This document shows positions 8,884-19,693 of a DNA stretch of 64,000 bases, piece after piece; positions within the stretch are counted from its first letter, which is position 1, and each line of letters begins with the position of its first letter. The DNA is from Rhizobium sp. 9140 (GTDB lineage: Bacteria; Pseudomonadota; Alphaproteobacteria; Rhizobiales; Rhizobiaceae), in assembly GCF_900067135.1 (NCBI RefSeq), contig NZ_FJUR01000001.1:62001-126000 (forward strand), in the 5' to 3' direction. The notes beneath the pieces were generated by a model. It worked only from the letters and a program-made list of their open reading frames with translations. It did not search any database and was not told the DNA's origin. The translations under genes and the position numbers were made by a program.

Positions 8884-10236
8884 CTACGCCGCGTGGCGGA
8901 CGGAGCCGATGACGGAGACGAGTTCGTCGACGATGCGCTCGACCTGGCCGCGATCGTCGCCCTCCGCCATCACGCGGATCAGCGGCTCGGTGCCGGAGGG
9001 ACGGATGAGGAGACGGCCGTTCTTCGACAGGGCGGCCTCGGCATCGGCGATCGCCTGACGGACGGCATTGTCCTCGAGCGGCTTGCCGGCGGAAATGCGC
9101 ACGTTCTTCAGCACCTGCGGCACGGGCGTGAATTTGTGGCAGACCTCGCTGACGGGCTTGCCCAGCCGCTTGACGCTGGAAAGCACCTGAAGCGCGGCGA
9201 CCAGACCGTCGCCCGTCGTGCCGAAATCCGAGAGCACGATATGGCCCGACTGCTCGCCGCCGATGTTGAAACCTTTTTCGCGCATGTGCTCGACGACATA
9301 GCGGTCGCCGACCTTGGTGCGCTGGAGCGACAGCTTGCGGCCCTGCAGGTAACGCTCGAGCCCGAGATTGGACATGACGGTGGCGACGATGCCGCCGCCG
9401 CGCAAGGTGCCTTCCGCTGCCCAGCTGTCGGCAATCACGGCCATCAGCTGGTCGCCATCGATGATGGTGCCCTTCTCGTCCACGATCAGCACGCGGTCCG
9501 CATCGCCATCGAGCGCAATGCCGATATCGGCGCGGACTTCATGCACCTTCTTCGACAGGGCCGCCGGGCTGGTGGAGCCGCAATCCAGATTGATGTTCGT
9601 GCCGTTCGGCTCCGTGCCGATCGACACCACATCGGCGCCGAGTTCCCAGAGAGCGGCCGGCGCGACCTTGTAGGCGGCACCATTGGCGCAATCGATGGCG
9701 ATGCGCAGGCCCTTCAGCGTTACGTCACGCGGCAGCGTGCGCTTGGCGTGCTCGATGTAGCGGTCATGCACGCCGTCGATGCGCTTGGCGCGGCCGATCT
9801 CGTTGCTCCGCGCCAGCTGCATCGACAGATCCTGATCGAGCAGTTCCTCGATCTGGCTTTCGATATCGTCGGAGAGCTTATAGCCATCTGGGCCGAAAAG
9901 CTTGATGCCGTTGTCCTCGAACGGATTGTGCGAGGCGGAGATCATCACGCCGATATCCGCACGCAGCGACCGTGTCAGCATGGCGACGGCGGGCGTGGGA
10001 ATGGGGCCGAGGACGAAGGCATCGACACCGGCCGCGGTGAAGCCGGCGACCAAGGCGTTTTCCAGCATATAGCCCGACAGGCGGGTATCCTTGCCGATGA
10101 CGACCCGGTGACGGTGCGCGCCACGGCGAAAGATGGTGCCGACGGCGATGCCCACCCGCATGGCAAGGTCAGGCGTCATCGGGAAAATGTTGGCCTGCCC
10201 GCGAATGCCGTCGGTGCCGAAATATCTACGCTTCAT
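8884..10236 (-). CDS. glmM: Phosphoglucosamine mutase
   Basis: Converts glucosamine-6-phosphate to glucosamine-1-phosphate for UDP-GlcNAc, feeding peptidoglycan and LPS. It has 450 residues, the family length. The phosphorylated serine is Ser102 (ISASHNP), the metal loop DGDADR is at 243-248, and the sugar-phosphate loop RPSGTEP is near the C terminus. The start at 10236 ([10 protein letters not shown]) is chosen by homology and a GGAGCG site; the frame is open upstream to 10443 but that extension has no family counterpart. In rhizobia it normally follows ftsH; here a nearly 1-kb gap separates them. Confidence 0.96.
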   Translation of the reverse strand: MKRRYFGTDGIRGQANIFPMTPDLAMRVGIAVGTIFRRGAHRHRVVIGKDTRLSGYMLENALVAGFTAAGVDAFVLGPIPTPAVAMLTRSLRADIGVMISASHNPFEDNGIKLFGPDGYKLSDDIESQIEELLDQDLSMQLARSNEIGRAKRIDGVHDRYIEHAKRTLPRDVTLKGLRIAIDCANGAAYKVAPAALWELGADVVSIGTEPNGTNINLDCGSTSPAALSKKVHEVRADIGIALDGDADRVLIVDEKGTIIDGDQLMAVIADSWAAEGTLRGGGIVATVMSNLGLERYLQGRKLSLQRTKVGDRYVVEHMREKGFNIGGEQSGHIVLSDFGTTGDGLVAALQVLSSVKRLGKPVSEVCHKFTPVPQVLKNVRISAGKPLEDNAVRQAIADAEAALSKNGRLLIRPSGTEPLIRVMAEGDDRGQVERIVDELVSVIGSVRHAA

Positions 10237-10580
10237 GATCGCTCCATCGTCCAGAGCCGTTTCCGGGAAGTCGGGTTCACCCGGACGGCTGTCTCTCATT
10301 TGTATTGCCGCATCGTCCGAAGGCGACACAAAGACGCTCTGCCGGGAAATGCTCGTGTCCCAGCGTGCCCACTTCGCGGACGAGGGCAGCGCCAAGGCCG
10401 GAACGCCGCCGGTCTCCTTGGCGCTCATGGCACCTTCTGCCACAGACAGGCGGAAAACGGCATCCTCACGGCCATCAGAAATGATTACACGCCGTTACCT
10501 TCGTAAAGCTTACCCGGATGGAGACCGAACGCGCCGATAGCCACGCGCGCGAAAGCGCCGTGGAGATGAGGGCAGTTCGG

Positions 10581-10642
10581 ACGAGGCGCTGGAAGCTGCC
10601 GCGTTGGTATTGAGTGGAAGATGACATCTTCCAGCGCCTCGT
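10581..10642. repeat. Large inverted repeat, 15-bp perfect arms
   Basis: ACGAGGCGCTGGAAG (10581-10595) and its exact complement (10628-10642) flank a 32-nt loop; G-T pairs can extend the stem by about 4 bp. Inside, GGAAGATG/CATCTTCC (10616-10632) forms an overlapping near-palindrome, so two folds compete for the right arm. No T-run follows, so it is not an ordinary terminator. Confidence 0.6.
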
Positions 10643-11172
10643 TCGGTGGTTTTTCCCGCTGCCCGGCTGTCTTGAAGAGGATTCCCCCGGCTTCACCCGA
10701 GAGCGCGTCCGGCAGTCACGACGCGACATGCGCCGCCTTGCCGGGTTTCACAGGACGACCGCGGTTTCAACGGTCGCCGCCTCTTCACTGACATTGCCAC
10801 GTCGAAGGCCCTTTCGGGTCCACGGCGGACAGCCCTTTCACGAGCCCGGACAGGAGGACATGCGTCTTTCCCTCATATCCGGCACCGGCCCCGCCTCGCC
10901 GGAACGCCTTCCGGTGTATCCGATAACGGGACGAGCCAAGTATGAAGGAGGAAAAAGGGGCGGGGAAAAGTCCCGGTGGAATTATCGGAAGAATCGGAAA
11001 AAATTTCGACGTGGCTCGACGGGTTCGGGCGGCCGACAAGGTTTCCTGTTGGCGAATCGTCCTGCCGGGGCTTGTTCCGCGCAACTGATAATGTCAACGA
11101 CATCAATTCGTTGCAGATGTTCGGGGACCCGCCCGAGCATGACGGGGGATAGCGCTCAGTACGCCTCATGCA

Positions 11173-11200
11173 AAAACCCTCCGGCATCAGCCGAAGGGTT
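11173..11200 (-). terminator. Terminator of ftsH
   Basis: Arms AACCCT-CGGC / GCCG-AGGGTT with one mismatch (11175-11200). On the minus strand TTTTTG follows. It starts 24 bp past the ftsH stop codon. Confidence 0.75.
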
Positions 11201-11224
11201 CGATCGGTACGGATAATCCCCGCT

Positions 11225-13162
11225 TTATTGCGGCTGCGGCTCAAGACCGCCTTCCGCCTCGCCCTTGGGCGTCGTGCCGTCCTTCTTGGCGCCGGCCGAT
11301 GGGACGGCGGAACCGCGGTGAGGGGGCGAATCGTCGCCGAGGTCGCGGGCGGGCTTGTCGCCGCGCATCAGCGCCTTGATCTCTTCGCCCGTCAGCGTTT
11401 CATATTCCAGCAGGCCTTCGGCCACGGCCACGAACTCCGAATTCATGTCTGTGATGATCCGGCGGGCTTCGTCATAGGCTTCGTCGATCAGGCGGCGAAC
11501 CTCGTTATCGATCTTCTGCGCAGTTGCTTCCGACACGTTCTTCGACTGCGAGACGGAGTGGCCGAGGAAGACTTCCTGCTGGTTCTCGCCGTAGGAGACC
11601 TGGCCGAGCTGGTCGGAGAAGCCCCACTGCGTGACCATGGCGCGGGCAAGCTTGGTGGCCTGCTCGATATCGGACGACGCTCCGGACGTGATGTTCTCCT
11701 TGCCGAAGGTGATTTCCTCGGCAACGCGGCCACCCATCATGATGGCGAGGCGCGAGACCATCCACTTGTAGCTCATCGAATAGCGGTCGCCTTCCGGCAA
11801 CTGCATGACCATGCCGAGCGCACGACCGCGTGGAATGATAGTCGCCTTGTGCAGCGGATCGGCTGCGGGGACCTTCAACGCGACGATGGCATGTCCGGCT
11901 TCGTGATAGGCCGTCAGCTTCTTTTCGGACTCGGTCATGGCGGAGTTGCGGCGTTCCGCACCCATCATGATCTTGTCCTTGGCGTCTTCGAACTCGGCCA
12001 TGGTGACGACGCGCTTGTTGCGGCGGGCGGCCATGAGGGCGGATTCGTTGACGAGGTTCATCAAATCGGCACCGGAGAAACCGGGCGTACCGCGGGCGAG
12101 AATCTTCAGATCGACATTCGGTGCCAGCGGCACATTGCGAACGTGAACCTTGAGAATGCGCTCGCGACCGTTGATGTCGGGATTGGGCACGACGACCTGA
12201 CGGTCAAAACGGCCCGGACGCAGCAAAGCGGGGTCGAGAACGTCGGGACGGTTGGTCGCGGCGATGAGGATGACACCCTCGTTCGCCTCGAAGCCGTCCA
12301 TCTCGACCAGAAGCTGATTCAGCGTCTGCTCGCGCTCGTCATTGCCGCCGCCGAGCCCGGCGCCGCGATGACGGCCGACCGCATCGATTTCGTCGATGAA
12401 GATGATGCAAGGCGCGTTCTTCTTGGCCTGCTCGAACATGTCACGGACACGGGATGCGCCGACACCGACGAACATTTCCACGAAATCCGAACCGGAGATC
12501 GTAAAGAACGGCACGTTGGCTTCGCCGGCAACCGAGCGGGCGAGCAGCGTCTTACCGGTGCCGGGAGGGCCGACCAGCAGCACGCCGCGCGGAATGCGAC
12601 CGCCGAGGCGCTGGAACTTCTGCGGATCGCGCAGGAACTCGACGATTTCCTCCAGATCCTGCTTGGCTTCATCCACGCCGGCAACGTCATCGAACGTGAT
12701 GCGGCCATGCGCTTCGGTGAGCAGCTTTGCCTTCGACTTGCCGAAGCCCATGGCGCCCCGCGACCCACCCTGCATCTGGCGCATGAAGAACAGCCAGACG
12801 CCGAGGATCAGCAGCATGGGAAGCAGCGTGCCGATGAAGCTCAGGAAACCGTTGGAACCGTCCGTTTCCGGACGAACAGTGACCGTCACGTTCTTGGCTT
12901 CGAGCCGCTCGGTAAGCGCCGTATCCACGGAGGGGGCATAGGTCTGGAACGTCGCGCCGCTCTCGTTAAAGGTGCCAAGCACCTTGTTGCCAGTGATGAC
13001 AACGTCCTTGACGCGGCTGCCATCGACATCCTTCAGGAACTGCGAAAACGGAACTTCCCGCGAGGCGCTACGCTCCGACGGCTGCTGAAACATGCTGAAA
13101 AGCGCAATCAGCAAGAGAGCGATAATGGCCCAGAGGGCAAGATTACGAAAATTAGGGTTCAT
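11225..13162 (-). CDS. ftsH: ATP-dependent zinc metalloprotease FtsH
   Basis: Membrane AAA+ protease that extracts and degrades unstable membrane proteins and regulators. 645 residues from the chosen start. Two transmembrane helices (about 5-24 and 108-127) enclose a periplasmic domain. Walker A GPPGTGKT is at 198-205, Walker B IIFIDEID at 253-260, the second region of homology around 300-322 (RPGRFDRQ), and the zinc site HEAGH at 420-424. The tail is Pro/Gly/Asp-rich and variable. The start at 13162 ([10 protein letters not shown]) has GGGGAA upstream; 15 further open codons upstream are unlikely to be used. It is followed by a terminator and preceded by tilS. Confidence 0.97.
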   Translation of the reverse strand: MNPNFRNLALWAIIALLLIALFSMFQQPSERSASREVPFSQFLKDVDGSRVKDVVITGNKVLGTFNESGATFQTYAPSVDTALTERLEAKNVTVTVRPETDGSNGFLSFIGTLLPMLLILGVWLFFMRQMQGGSRGAMGFGKSKAKLLTEAHGRITFDDVAGVDEAKQDLEEIVEFLRDPQKFQRLGGRIPRGVLLVGPPGTGKTLLARSVAGEANVPFFTISGSDFVEMFVGVGASRVRDMFEQAKKNAPCIIFIDEIDAVGRHRGAGLGGGNDEREQTLNQLLVEMDGFEANEGVILIAATNRPDVLDPALLRPGRFDRQVVVPNPDINGRERILKVHVRNVPLAPNVDLKILARGTPGFSGADLMNLVNESALMAARRNKRVVTMAEFEDAKDKIMMGAERRNSAMTESEKKLTAYHEAGHAIVALKVPAADPLHKATIIPRGRALGMVMQLPEGDRYSMSYKWMVSRLAIMMGGRVAEEITFGKENITSGASSDIEQATKLARAMVTQWGFSDQLGQVSYGENQQEVFLGHSVSQSKNVSEATAQKIDNEVRRLIDEAYDEARRIITDMNSEFVAVAEGLLEYETLTGEEIKALMRGDKPARDLGDDSPPHRGSAVPSAGAKKDGTTPKGEAEGGLEPQPQ

Positions 13163-13268
13163 CGAATTCCCCGGAACCGGTGCTGGCGCCCCGCGACCGG
13201 GACCCATATTTCTTCGCTAACATAGGGTTCGCGACAGGCCTTGCCAAGGCAAACCGCCCTTTGCCCGA

Positions 13269-14657
13269 TCATTTCGTCGAGATATCGTCAACCGGACATG
13301 TCGGAAACGGTGCGCGGTTGAAAAGCGCGGCGATGCTTTGCGCGATCATCCGGTCGAAACGCGGCAAAAAGGTGTCGTAGGGCGCGATGACGGGCGTCAG
13401 CGAAAAGGCTGTGGGATCAGCGGTTGCGCCGTCGGGCAAGAGCATGCCGGGAGACGCCTGCGCAACGCGCCCGGCAACGCCTGTGGGAAGGCCGCCGGCC
13501 GTGAGCCTGTGGACAAGTGTGCGATCCGCACCCGCCATGAGCGTGATCGCGGCCGCGCCGTGGTTGTCGATCGCAAAGCGGCCGTCCCAGATCAGCGTCT
13601 GCCCCGGCTGGACGGTGACCGGTGGCGGGAGATTGCGGCGCTCGCGATAGACGAACAGCCGCCCGCCGCGTCGCTCGAAAACGCAGCCGCCGGCGGTGGT
13701 TGCGCCCGCCATATCCGTCTGCAGGGTCGCAAAAAGACGGACGGCGGTGTCTTGCCCGATCGGATGCGGCTTTCCGGCAAGGGTGGCGGCGAGCACGGCG
13801 AGCAGCCGCTGCCAGTGGATGTCGGTCACATCGAGGTCGGCAAGGGCGATCTCGGCCGCGATGGCTGCGTGAACGCGAACGTGATCGGTAAGAAGCTCCG
13901 ATATCGCGGCATCAGCCTTCAGGCGGTGGGAGATCGCGTCTTGGAGAATATTTCCAGTGCCCTGCCCCGCGACATCAGGACCGGCCTGCCGGAAGCGGAC
14001 GCGCTCGAAACGGGGATCGTCATTGCTCGGATCGTCGATCCATCCCTCGCCGAGAGATGTGAGGTCATCGCGGATGGCCTGTCGGCGGACGTTGAGGAAG
14101 GGCCGGCAGATCCAGAGGGTTCTCGCGAAAAGGACGGCATCCGCCATGCCGGCAAGGCCGATGGTGGGGGGTTCGCCCGCGTCGAACGTCTGTGGGCTGC
14201 GGGCGGCGCGCATGGCAATGGTCTCGGCCTGATCGTCCTGGGAATGTCCGGTGACGACGAGATCGGCTCGAAAGTCGCGCGCCGCTTCGGATAGGAGCCG
14301 GTAGCGGGCAAGTCGGGCTTCCGCCTGGAGGCCGGAGGTGATGCCGGAATGCGACCAGCGGGCAACAGTATGGGGAATGCCGAGCGCGCCGCAGCGCCGG
14401 GAGACCGCCTCGGCCTCTGCGGCCGAACCGGAGCGCAGCGCGTGATCGACGGTGCAGGCTACGAGGCGGTGGGGCGATCCGGAAGTCTTCAGCGCGTGAT
14501 GGAGGGCGAGCAGGAGGCCGACCGAATCGCTGCCGCCGGAGACGGCGACGAGCACGGTGGACGGATGGCGCAGGCGTGAGAGGAAGGCGTGGGCGGCGGC
14601 ACGCGGCGCGCTGCCCGCTCGGTCAGGGCTTGGCCGGGCCGGCACTAGCGGTTGCAT
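13269..14657 (-). CDS. tilS: tRNA(Ile)-lysidine synthetase
   Basis: ATP-dependent enzyme that attaches lysine to C34 of the CAU-anticodon tRNA-Ile, switching its reading from AUG to AUA; essential in most bacteria. 462 residues with the PP-loop SGGSDS at 40-45, the following VDHALR segment and GHSQDDQAET. The C-terminal half, where the substrate-binding domains lie, is more variable. Its ATG overlaps the TGA of cpoB by one base (TGATG), so the two are translationally coupled at the end of the tol-pal run. Confidence 0.93.
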   Translation of the reverse strand: MQPLVPARPSPDRAGSAPRAAAHAFLSRLRHPSTVLVAVSGGSDSVGLLLALHHALKTSGSPHRLVACTVDHALRSGSAAEAEAVSRRCGALGIPHTVARWSHSGITSGLQAEARLARYRLLSEAARDFRADLVVTGHSQDDQAETIAMRAARSPQTFDAGEPPTIGLAGMADAVLFARTLWICRPFLNVRRQAIRDDLTSLGEGWIDDPSNDDPRFERVRFRQAGPDVAGQGTGNILQDAISHRLKADAAISELLTDHVRVHAAIAAEIALADLDVTDIHWQRLLAVLAATLAGKPHPIGQDTAVRLFATLQTDMAGATTAGGCVFERRGGRLFVYRERRNLPPPVTVQPGQTLIWDGRFAIDNHGAAAITLMAGADRTLVHRLTAGGLPTGVAGRVAQASPGMLLPDGATADPTAFSLTPVIAPYDTFLPRFDRMIAQSIAALFNRAPFPTCPVDDISTK

Positions 14658-15721
14658 CAGCAGGAAAGGCGGCTCTGCTCGCTCGTGACCTTGGCCTTCA
14701 CGGCAGGCGAGGCCTTGGGGTAGCGTTTTCCGACTTCGCGGAGCGTCGCGCAGGCGGTTTCCTTGTTGTCGAGCGCGGCCAGCGACATGCCGAGCTTCAA
14801 GAGCATTTCCGGCGCCTTGGGCGACTTGGAATAGGCCTGATGCGCATTCAGGAAGGTCTTGGCGCTGTCGTTGAATTTGCCCTGCGAATATTGGGCTTCG
14901 CCCATCCAGAAGCTGGCATCGGCCGCCTTCTCGCCCTTGGGAAAGGCTTCGAGATAGCCGCGGAACTCGTTTTCCGCCTGGCTGTAGTCGCCGGAAAGCA
15001 CGTGACCATAGGCCGACTGGTACAAATCGCCGGGATTGTCGAGGCTGGCCGTCTGCTGCTCCGTCTCGGGCGTGGCATTCAGGCCCGGTGCGGCGCGCGT
15101 GCCGGGATCGGTCGACGCGACGGCGCCCGGATCGGTGCTGGTATCGGGTAGATTGTCGGCATTGGCGCCGATGGGGTTGCCGGCATCGTCGAGGATGATC
15201 TGGCCGAGCGTTGTCGGCAAACCGCCGGGCACACCGGAGGCCGTCTCCGATCCCGTGCTTGCGCCGGGATCGGTAACGTTTGCAGACGGTGCTGTGCGAC
15301 CGGTGGTCGCCCCCGGGGTCGCCATAGCCTCGCCGGAAGTGCGCGGGGTTTCGAGCGCCCCGCTCTTGCGCGGCGCCGCAGGCTTGGCGCCTTCGATGTC
15401 CTGGAAGCGCAGCTCGTTGTCTTCCTGGAACTTCCGGATCTGCTCCTGCATCTGCAGGAGCTGGAAGCTCATCTCCTCGATACGCCCGTTGAGGGAGCGG
15501 ATCGTTTCCTCAAGCTGCCCGATGCGCCCGGCCTCGCTGGCCTGCACTTTCAGCACTTGCGCTTGTTGCGCAGAGAGCAGCGGCGCTTGTTGCGCAGGCT
15601 TCGTCTCATTGCGGTGGAACGCTTTGTCCAACCAGCCGGAAAGCGGCATGGCAGTCACGGGCTGGCTCAGCGACCCGAAGGCGCCAAGACCGATCATGGC
15701 TGCCACGACAATGTTCTTCAT
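14657..15721 (-). CDS. cpoB: Tol-Pal system coordinator CpoB (YbgF)
   Basis: Periplasmic protein that couples Tol energy to peptidoglycan synthesis during division. 354 residues from the ATG at 15721. A signal peptide ends near VTA (about 24), then a coiled-coil trimer segment (about 60-110, IGQLEETIRSLNGRIEEM), a long Ser/Thr/Pro/Gly-rich linker (about 125-225), and a C-terminal TPR domain (YQSAYGHVLSGDYSQAENEF, then PKAPEMLLKLGMSL). The linker is long compared with the enterobacterial protein. It sits downstream of pal as usual. Confidence 0.93.
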   Translation of the reverse strand: MKNIVVAAMIGLGAFGSLSQPVTAMPLSGWLDKAFHRNETKPAQQAPLLSAQQAQVLKVQASEAGRIGQLEETIRSLNGRIEEMSFQLLQMQEQIRKFQEDNELRFQDIEGAKPAAPRKSGALETPRTSGEAMATPGATTGRTAPSANVTDPGASTGSETASGVPGGLPTTLGQIILDDAGNPIGANADNLPDTSTDPGAVASTDPGTRAAPGLNATPETEQQTASLDNPGDLYQSAYGHVLSGDYSQAENEFRGYLEAFPKGEKAADASFWMGEAQYSQGKFNDSAKTFLNAHQAYSKSPKAPEMLLKLGMSLAALDNKETACATLREVGKRYPKASPAVKAKVTSEQSRLSC

Positions 15722-15957
15722 GTCATGTGTCCCGTTTTCATACCGATCATGTCGCAGGCCGAGGCGAAGGAGTCCCGCCTCTACCGCACTGCAACCGCCG
15801 CACAGTTTTCCAATTGCCTGCAAAAAGCAACGGAGTTCGGTCAAAGTGTGACGAAAAATAAAGGCGGCCCCTGCGGACCGCCTTCTGCATTTCGAAACCT
15901 GTCGTCGAAGGATCGGAGCGACGGGCCGAGCGCCTGCCAAGCCCGATCGGTCGAGAC

Positions 15958-16491
15958 TTACATGTTGCCGCCGCCGAGAACGGTGACCGAGCGGCGGTTC
16001 TGCGACCAGCAGGAAATGTCGTCGCAAACGGCGACCGGCTTTTCCTTGCCGTAGGAGATGGTGCGCATGCGGCCGGCGGGAACGCCCTGGCTCGCGAGGA
16101 ACTCCTTGGCAGCGGCAGCGCGGCGGGCGCCGAGCGCAAGGTTGTATTCGCGGGTGCCGCGTTCGTCGGCATGGCCTTCGACCGTGATCTGGTAGTTCGG
16201 GTACTTGGCGAGCCACTGTGCCTGGCGCGACAGGGTTGCCTGTGCGTCGGCGCGGATGGACGAGCTGTCCGTGTCGAAGAAGATGCGGTCGCCGACATTG
16301 ACCGTGAAGTCCTGCTGCGAACCAGGCGTTGCCGAGCCGGCCCCGAGGCCGAGGCCGGCGGCGTCGTTCGGCATGTTGTTTTTCTTGGAGGCGCAGCCGG
16401 CAATGGCCAGCGACATGAACAGGGCGATCGCGACGGGGTTGCGCGCGAGGGACTGGAGGCGGCCTGCGGCCGGGACGTGAATGCGGCTCAT
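15958..16491 (-). CDS. pal: Peptidoglycan-associated lipoprotein Pal
   Basis: Outer-membrane lipoprotein that binds diaminopimelate in peptidoglycan and TolB, driving outer-membrane constriction. 177 residues. The lipobox IAGC ends the signal peptide, followed by ASKKNN. The OmpA-like C-terminal domain carries FFDTDSSSI, the EGHADERGTREYN motif and LGARRA, the peptidoglycan-binding set. Two Cys near the C terminus (CDDISC) could form a disulfide. The start is placed at 16491 because AAGGAG precedes it by 9 nt. It lies between tolB and cpoB. Confidence 0.96.
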   Translation of the reverse strand: MSRIHVPAAGRLQSLARNPVAIALFMSLAIAGCASKKNNMPNDAAGLGLGAGSATPGSQQDFTVNVGDRIFFDTDSSSIRADAQATLSRQAQWLAKYPNYQITVEGHADERGTREYNLALGARRAAAAKEFLASQGVPAGRMRTISYGKEKPVAVCDDISCWSQNRRSVTVLGGGNM

Positions 16492-16690
16492 GAGCCGGTC
16501 TCCTTGATAAGCGAAGGTCGGGGGTAGGTGAATATAAGGGTTGCCGAACTGTAACCGGAAGCGGTTAATCTTCATGCAACGCAGATGGTTAAAACTCTCT
16601 CAACGCACGACCAACGAACGGTCGTCATCAGGATTTTGCGGCGGAAAAGCGGCATTTTGCCAGGATTCCCGCCGCACTCATGAGGTTTGG

Positions 16691-17995
16691 CTACTCCAGA
16701 AGCGGCGACCAGGCCGGGTCGGAGGCGAAGCCCTGAGTGGCGACGCGCTGCTCGTTATAGCCGGTGAGGTCGATGGAATAGAGCTGCGGACCGCCGGCGC
16801 CGGCATCCTGGCGGAAGAACATCAGCACGCGGCCGTTGGGCGCCCAGGTCGGGCCTTCGTTGTGGAAGCCGGATGTGAGAATTCGCTCGCCGGACCCGTC
16901 CGGCTTCATCACGCCGATCGAAAACTTGCCGCCCGACTGCTTGGTGAAGGCGATGAGGTCGCCGCGCGGCGACCAGACCGGCGTGGAATAGGAACCGTCG
17001 CCGAACGATATACGCGTCTGGCCGGAACCGTCGGCGCCCATGACGTAAAGCTGCTGGCGGCCGCCGCGGTCGCTTTCGAACACGATCCGCGCGCCGTCCG
17101 GCGAATAGGACGGCGAGGTGTCGATGGCGGGCGTCGAGGTCAGGCGCGTCGTGGTGCGCGACCGCAGATCCATCGTGTAAATATTAGCATTGCCCTCCTG
17201 CTGGAGGCTCATGATGACGCGCTGGCCATCCGGCGAGAAACGCGGGGCGAAGGTCATGCCGGGAAAGTTGCCGACGACTTCACGCTGCCCGGTCTCCAGT
17301 TGCAGCAGATAGACCCGCGGCTCCTGGCCCTCGAACGACATATAGGTGATTTCCTGGCGGCTCGGCGAGAAGCGCGGCGTCAGCACGATATCGTTGGAAT
17401 TGGTGATTGCGCGCGCATTGGCGCCGTCCTGGTCCATGATGGCAAGCTGGCGCTTGCGGGCCGTCTTCGGGCCGCTTTCGGCGACATAGACGACTCGCGT
17501 ATCGAAGTAGCCCTCTTCGCCGGTGATTTCCTTGTAGATCGCATCGGCGATGATGTGGGCGAGACGCCGCCAGTTTTCCGGCTGCGTGAAGTACTGCTGG
17601 CCGGTGATCTGGTTCTGCGCGGTCGCATCCCACAGGCGGAACTGCGCCTTCAGGCGGCCATCGGCCTCCTGCGTGACGCGGCCGGTGACGAGCGCCTGCA
17701 CGTTCAAGACGCGCCAGTCTTCAAAGCGCGGCGCCGCGTCCGGGTTGGTGACCTTCTCGATGAAGGCCTTGCGGTCGACCGGTGCGAACAGGCCCGACCG
17801 CTTCAGGTCGGCCGCCACGACGTCCGAGATCTTCTGCCCCATCTCCCCTTGCAGGAAGTCGGTGATGGCGATCGGCAGCGGCTCGACGTTGCCCCGGTTG
17901 ATGTTGATCTCGACGCGCGCTTGCGCAGGCACGGTCGCAGCAGCGACCAGACCCGTCAGCGCGACGAAGAGCCGGAAAAAGGTGCGTCTAAGCAT
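16691..17995 (-). CDS. tolB: Tol-Pal system beta-propeller protein TolB
   Basis: Periplasmic protein that exchanges between Pal and TolA. 434 residues from the start at 17995. A signal peptide ends in AQA (near residue 26), an N-terminal alpha/beta domain follows (about 30-165, [13 protein letters not shown]), then a six-bladed propeller with repeated DGxRI/SPDG motifs ([27 protein letters not shown]). The start is preferred to one 15 codons upstream because it gives a standard signal peptide. It is 90 bp downstream of tolA. Confidence 0.96.
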   Translation of the reverse strand: MLRRTFFRLFVALTGLVAAATVPAQARVEININRGNVEPLPIAITDFLQGEMGQKISDVVAADLKRSGLFAPVDRKAFIEKVTNPDAAPRFEDWRVLNVQALVTGRVTQEADGRLKAQFRLWDATAQNQITGQQYFTQPENWRRLAHIIADAIYKEITGEEGYFDTRVVYVAESGPKTARKRQLAIMDQDGANARAITNSNDIVLTPRFSPSRQEITYMSFEGQEPRVYLLQLETGQREVVGNFPGMTFAPRFSPDGQRVIMSLQQEGNANIYTMDLRSRTTTRLTSTPAIDTSPSYSPDGARIVFESDRGGRQQLYVMGADGSGQTRISFGDGSYSTPVWSPRGDLIAFTKQSGGKFSIGVMKPDGSGERILTSGFHNEGPTWAPNGRVLMFFRQDAGAGGPQLYSIDLTGYNEQRVATQGFASDPAWSPLLE

Positions 17996-18085
17996 GGTTA
18001 CGGAGCCTCTCAGCAGTCCATTCGGTATGGTGACGGCCATCCCACGAAGCGATGGCCGAAGTGATTTCGATGATAGAGCCGGCGG

Positions 18086-19198
18086 TCACAGCAGCATGTC
18101 CGACGGATCGAAGTGGATGACGACTTCCTGCCAGGAATCGTACTTCTCGGCAGGCAGCTTGAAGGGCGCGGAGCGGCGCACGGCGCGCGTGGCGCTGCCG
18201 ATCATGGCGCGCTGCGAGGTCGGCGTTCCCCCGGTCGCCTCGACCTCGGGCTGGCCGACGATCTCGCCTTGAGGATCGAGCTGGATCGTGACCGTGATGA
18301 TCATGCCCTGAAGATCCGCCATGCCGGGAATGATCGACCAGTTCTTCTGGATCATGCCCTTCAGCGCGTCCATCTCGCTCATCGACAGCGTATTCCCGGT
18401 CGTGGTCTTCTTGCCGCCGAGAGCCGCCTTGTCCTGCGAGCGCTTGGCGCCGCCGCCGGAGGATTCCGTCTTGTTGAGGAGGGCTGCCACCTCGTCGGCA
18501 TTGAAGTCGCTTTCCTTCTGGGACGACGTCTTCTTCTGTTCCTTGGGCGCCGCATCCGTCTTGCGATCAGGCGTCTTGGCGGTCTGCGCGGCAGCGGTCT
18601 CCTCGACCTTCGGGCGCGCCGTCGGGGCCGGCACGTTCTGCGGCAGGGCCGCAGCATCCGGGGCCTCTGCCGGCGTCGGCTCGGCGGGTGTGGGCGTCGG
18701 TTCCGGCGTCGGCTCGGCCTTTGCTTCCGGCTCCGGCTTCGGATCGGGCTTGGGGTCCGGCTTCACCTCTTCCTTGGGCGCCGGCAGGGCGGCGACCTCG
18801 GTTGCGGGTTCGGCGGGCGGCTTTTCGGACGGCTTGACCTCTTCCTTCACCGGATCGGGGGACGGCGGTGCGTCTTCCGACTTCGGCGGTGCGGCGGAGG
18901 CCTGGTTCTCGATCGGCTTGGAAACCGGCTTCGGCGGCGTCTTCATATCGACGTCGTTATCGCCGGCATTCTCGGCTTCGGGCAGTGTCTGGGGCTTTTC
19001 GGAGGGCTTGGGTGCAGATTTCTCGGCCATGGGCGCCTTGAGGTCGCCCTGCTGGATCTGGCTCATCTCGCTGATGATCTCCACCGGCACGGACTCAACC
19101 GGCGCGACCTCGAGAGGCTTCGGACTGCCGAGCGAAACCAGTGCCCAGGTGAGCACCAGTCCGTGAAGTACAGCGGAGGTTGCGATGCTGCCCTTCAT
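18086..19198 (-). CDS. tolA: TolA, membrane-anchored Tol-Pal protein
   Basis: Spans the periplasm from the TolQ-TolR motor to Pal/TolB. 370 residues: an N-terminal transmembrane helix (about 6-25), a long low-complexity region of Pro, Glu, Lys and Ala (about 45-260, with repeated PKPEP/PTPEPTP-like units) and a C-terminal TonB/TolA-like domain (about 275-370, LKGMIQKNWSIIPG). The middle region is proline-rich rather than the long Ala/Lys helix of Escherichia coli TolA, so it is probably extended or polyproline-like. It starts 9 bp after tolR. Confidence 0.92.
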   Translation of the reverse strand: MKGSIATSAVLHGLVLTWALVSLGSPKPLEVAPVESVPVEIISEMSQIQQGDLKAPMAEKSAPKPSEKPQTLPEAENAGDNDVDMKTPPKPVSKPIENQASAAPPKSEDAPPSPDPVKEEVKPSEKPPAEPATEVAALPAPKEEVKPDPKPDPKPEPEAKAEPTPEPTPTPAEPTPAEAPDAAALPQNVPAPTARPKVEETAAAQTAKTPDRKTDAAPKEQKKTSSQKESDFNADEVAALLNKTESSGGGAKRSQDKAALGGKKTTTGNTLSMSEMDALKGMIQKNWSIIPGMADLQGMIITVTIQLDPQGEIVGQPEVEATGGTPTSQRAMIGSATRAVRRSAPFKLPAEKYDSWQEVVIHFDPSDMLL

Positions 19199-19207
19199 GT
19201 CAAAGGC

Positions 19208-19669
19208 TCACTTGTCCGTTTCCTGAAGGGTCACGAGACCCAGGTTCTTGAAGCCGGCGGACGAGATGCGGGCCATGACCTTCATGACCGTTCCGTAGTC
19301 CGCATTGGTGTCGCCGCGCACATAGATGCGCTCCTCGTAGCCGGTCTTGGCAATGGCCTCGAGCTTCGGCACGACCTCTTCGATGGTGATCGGGCTTTCC
19401 TGCAGGAAGATCTCGCCGGCCGGATTGACCGAGATCGTGATCGGCTGCGTATCGGAATTCAGAGCCTTGGCCTGCGTTTCCGGCAGGTCGATCGGCACGC
19501 CGACGGTCATCATCGGCGCGGCCACCATGAAGATGATGAGAAGCACCAGCATGACGTCCACGAAGGGCGTCACGTTGATTTCGCTCATGACGGCCTTGCC
19601 GCCGCGTCCGCGTCCACGCCCGCCGCGTCTGCCGCCCGAGCCCTTGGATCCGCCCACTGCCATACCCAT
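19208..19669 (-). CDS. tolR: TolR, proton-channel subunit
   Basis: Inner-membrane partner of TolQ in the proton-driven motor. 153 residues with a Gly/Arg-rich cytoplasmic N terminus (residues 7-25), one transmembrane helix starting in [13 protein letters not shown] that carries the channel aspartate Asp38, and a periplasmic ExbD/TolR domain. Spaced 24 bp after tolQ and 9 bp before tolA, so co-transcribed. Confidence 0.96.
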   Translation of the reverse strand: MGMAVGGSKGSGGRRGGRGRGRGGKAVMSEINVTPFVDVMLVLLIIFMVAAPMMTVGVPIDLPETQAKALNSDTQPITISVNPAGEIFLQESPITIEEVVPKLEAIAKTGYEERIYVRGDTNADYGTVMKVMARISSAGFKNLGLVTLQETDK

Positions 19670-19693
19670 CGTTGAGGTCTCCGTCAGTGTTCT

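Larger units (their letters stand above)
10237..11224. other. Long intergenic region between ftsH and glmM
   Basis: About 990 bp without a convincing gene. The short open frames in it lack family motifs, ribosome sites and consistent codon use. It holds the ftsH terminator (11173-11200), a large hairpin (10581-10642) and presumably the glmM promoter near 10240-10500. I see no RNA gene that I can name. Confidence 0.6.

Noticed and set aside
10237..10443. 69-codon N-terminal extension of GlmM
   Set aside because: The family starts at [10 protein letters not shown], where a good ribosome site exists; the extension has no counterpart.
10475..11244. Small open frames in the ftsH-glmM gap
   Set aside because: Overlapping on both strands, no family features, one runs through the ftsH terminator.
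11168..13225. 685-codon open frame opposite ftsH, and similar long frames opposite glmM, ruvB and tkt
   Set aside because: All lie exactly antisense to strongly identified enzymes and are composition artefacts.
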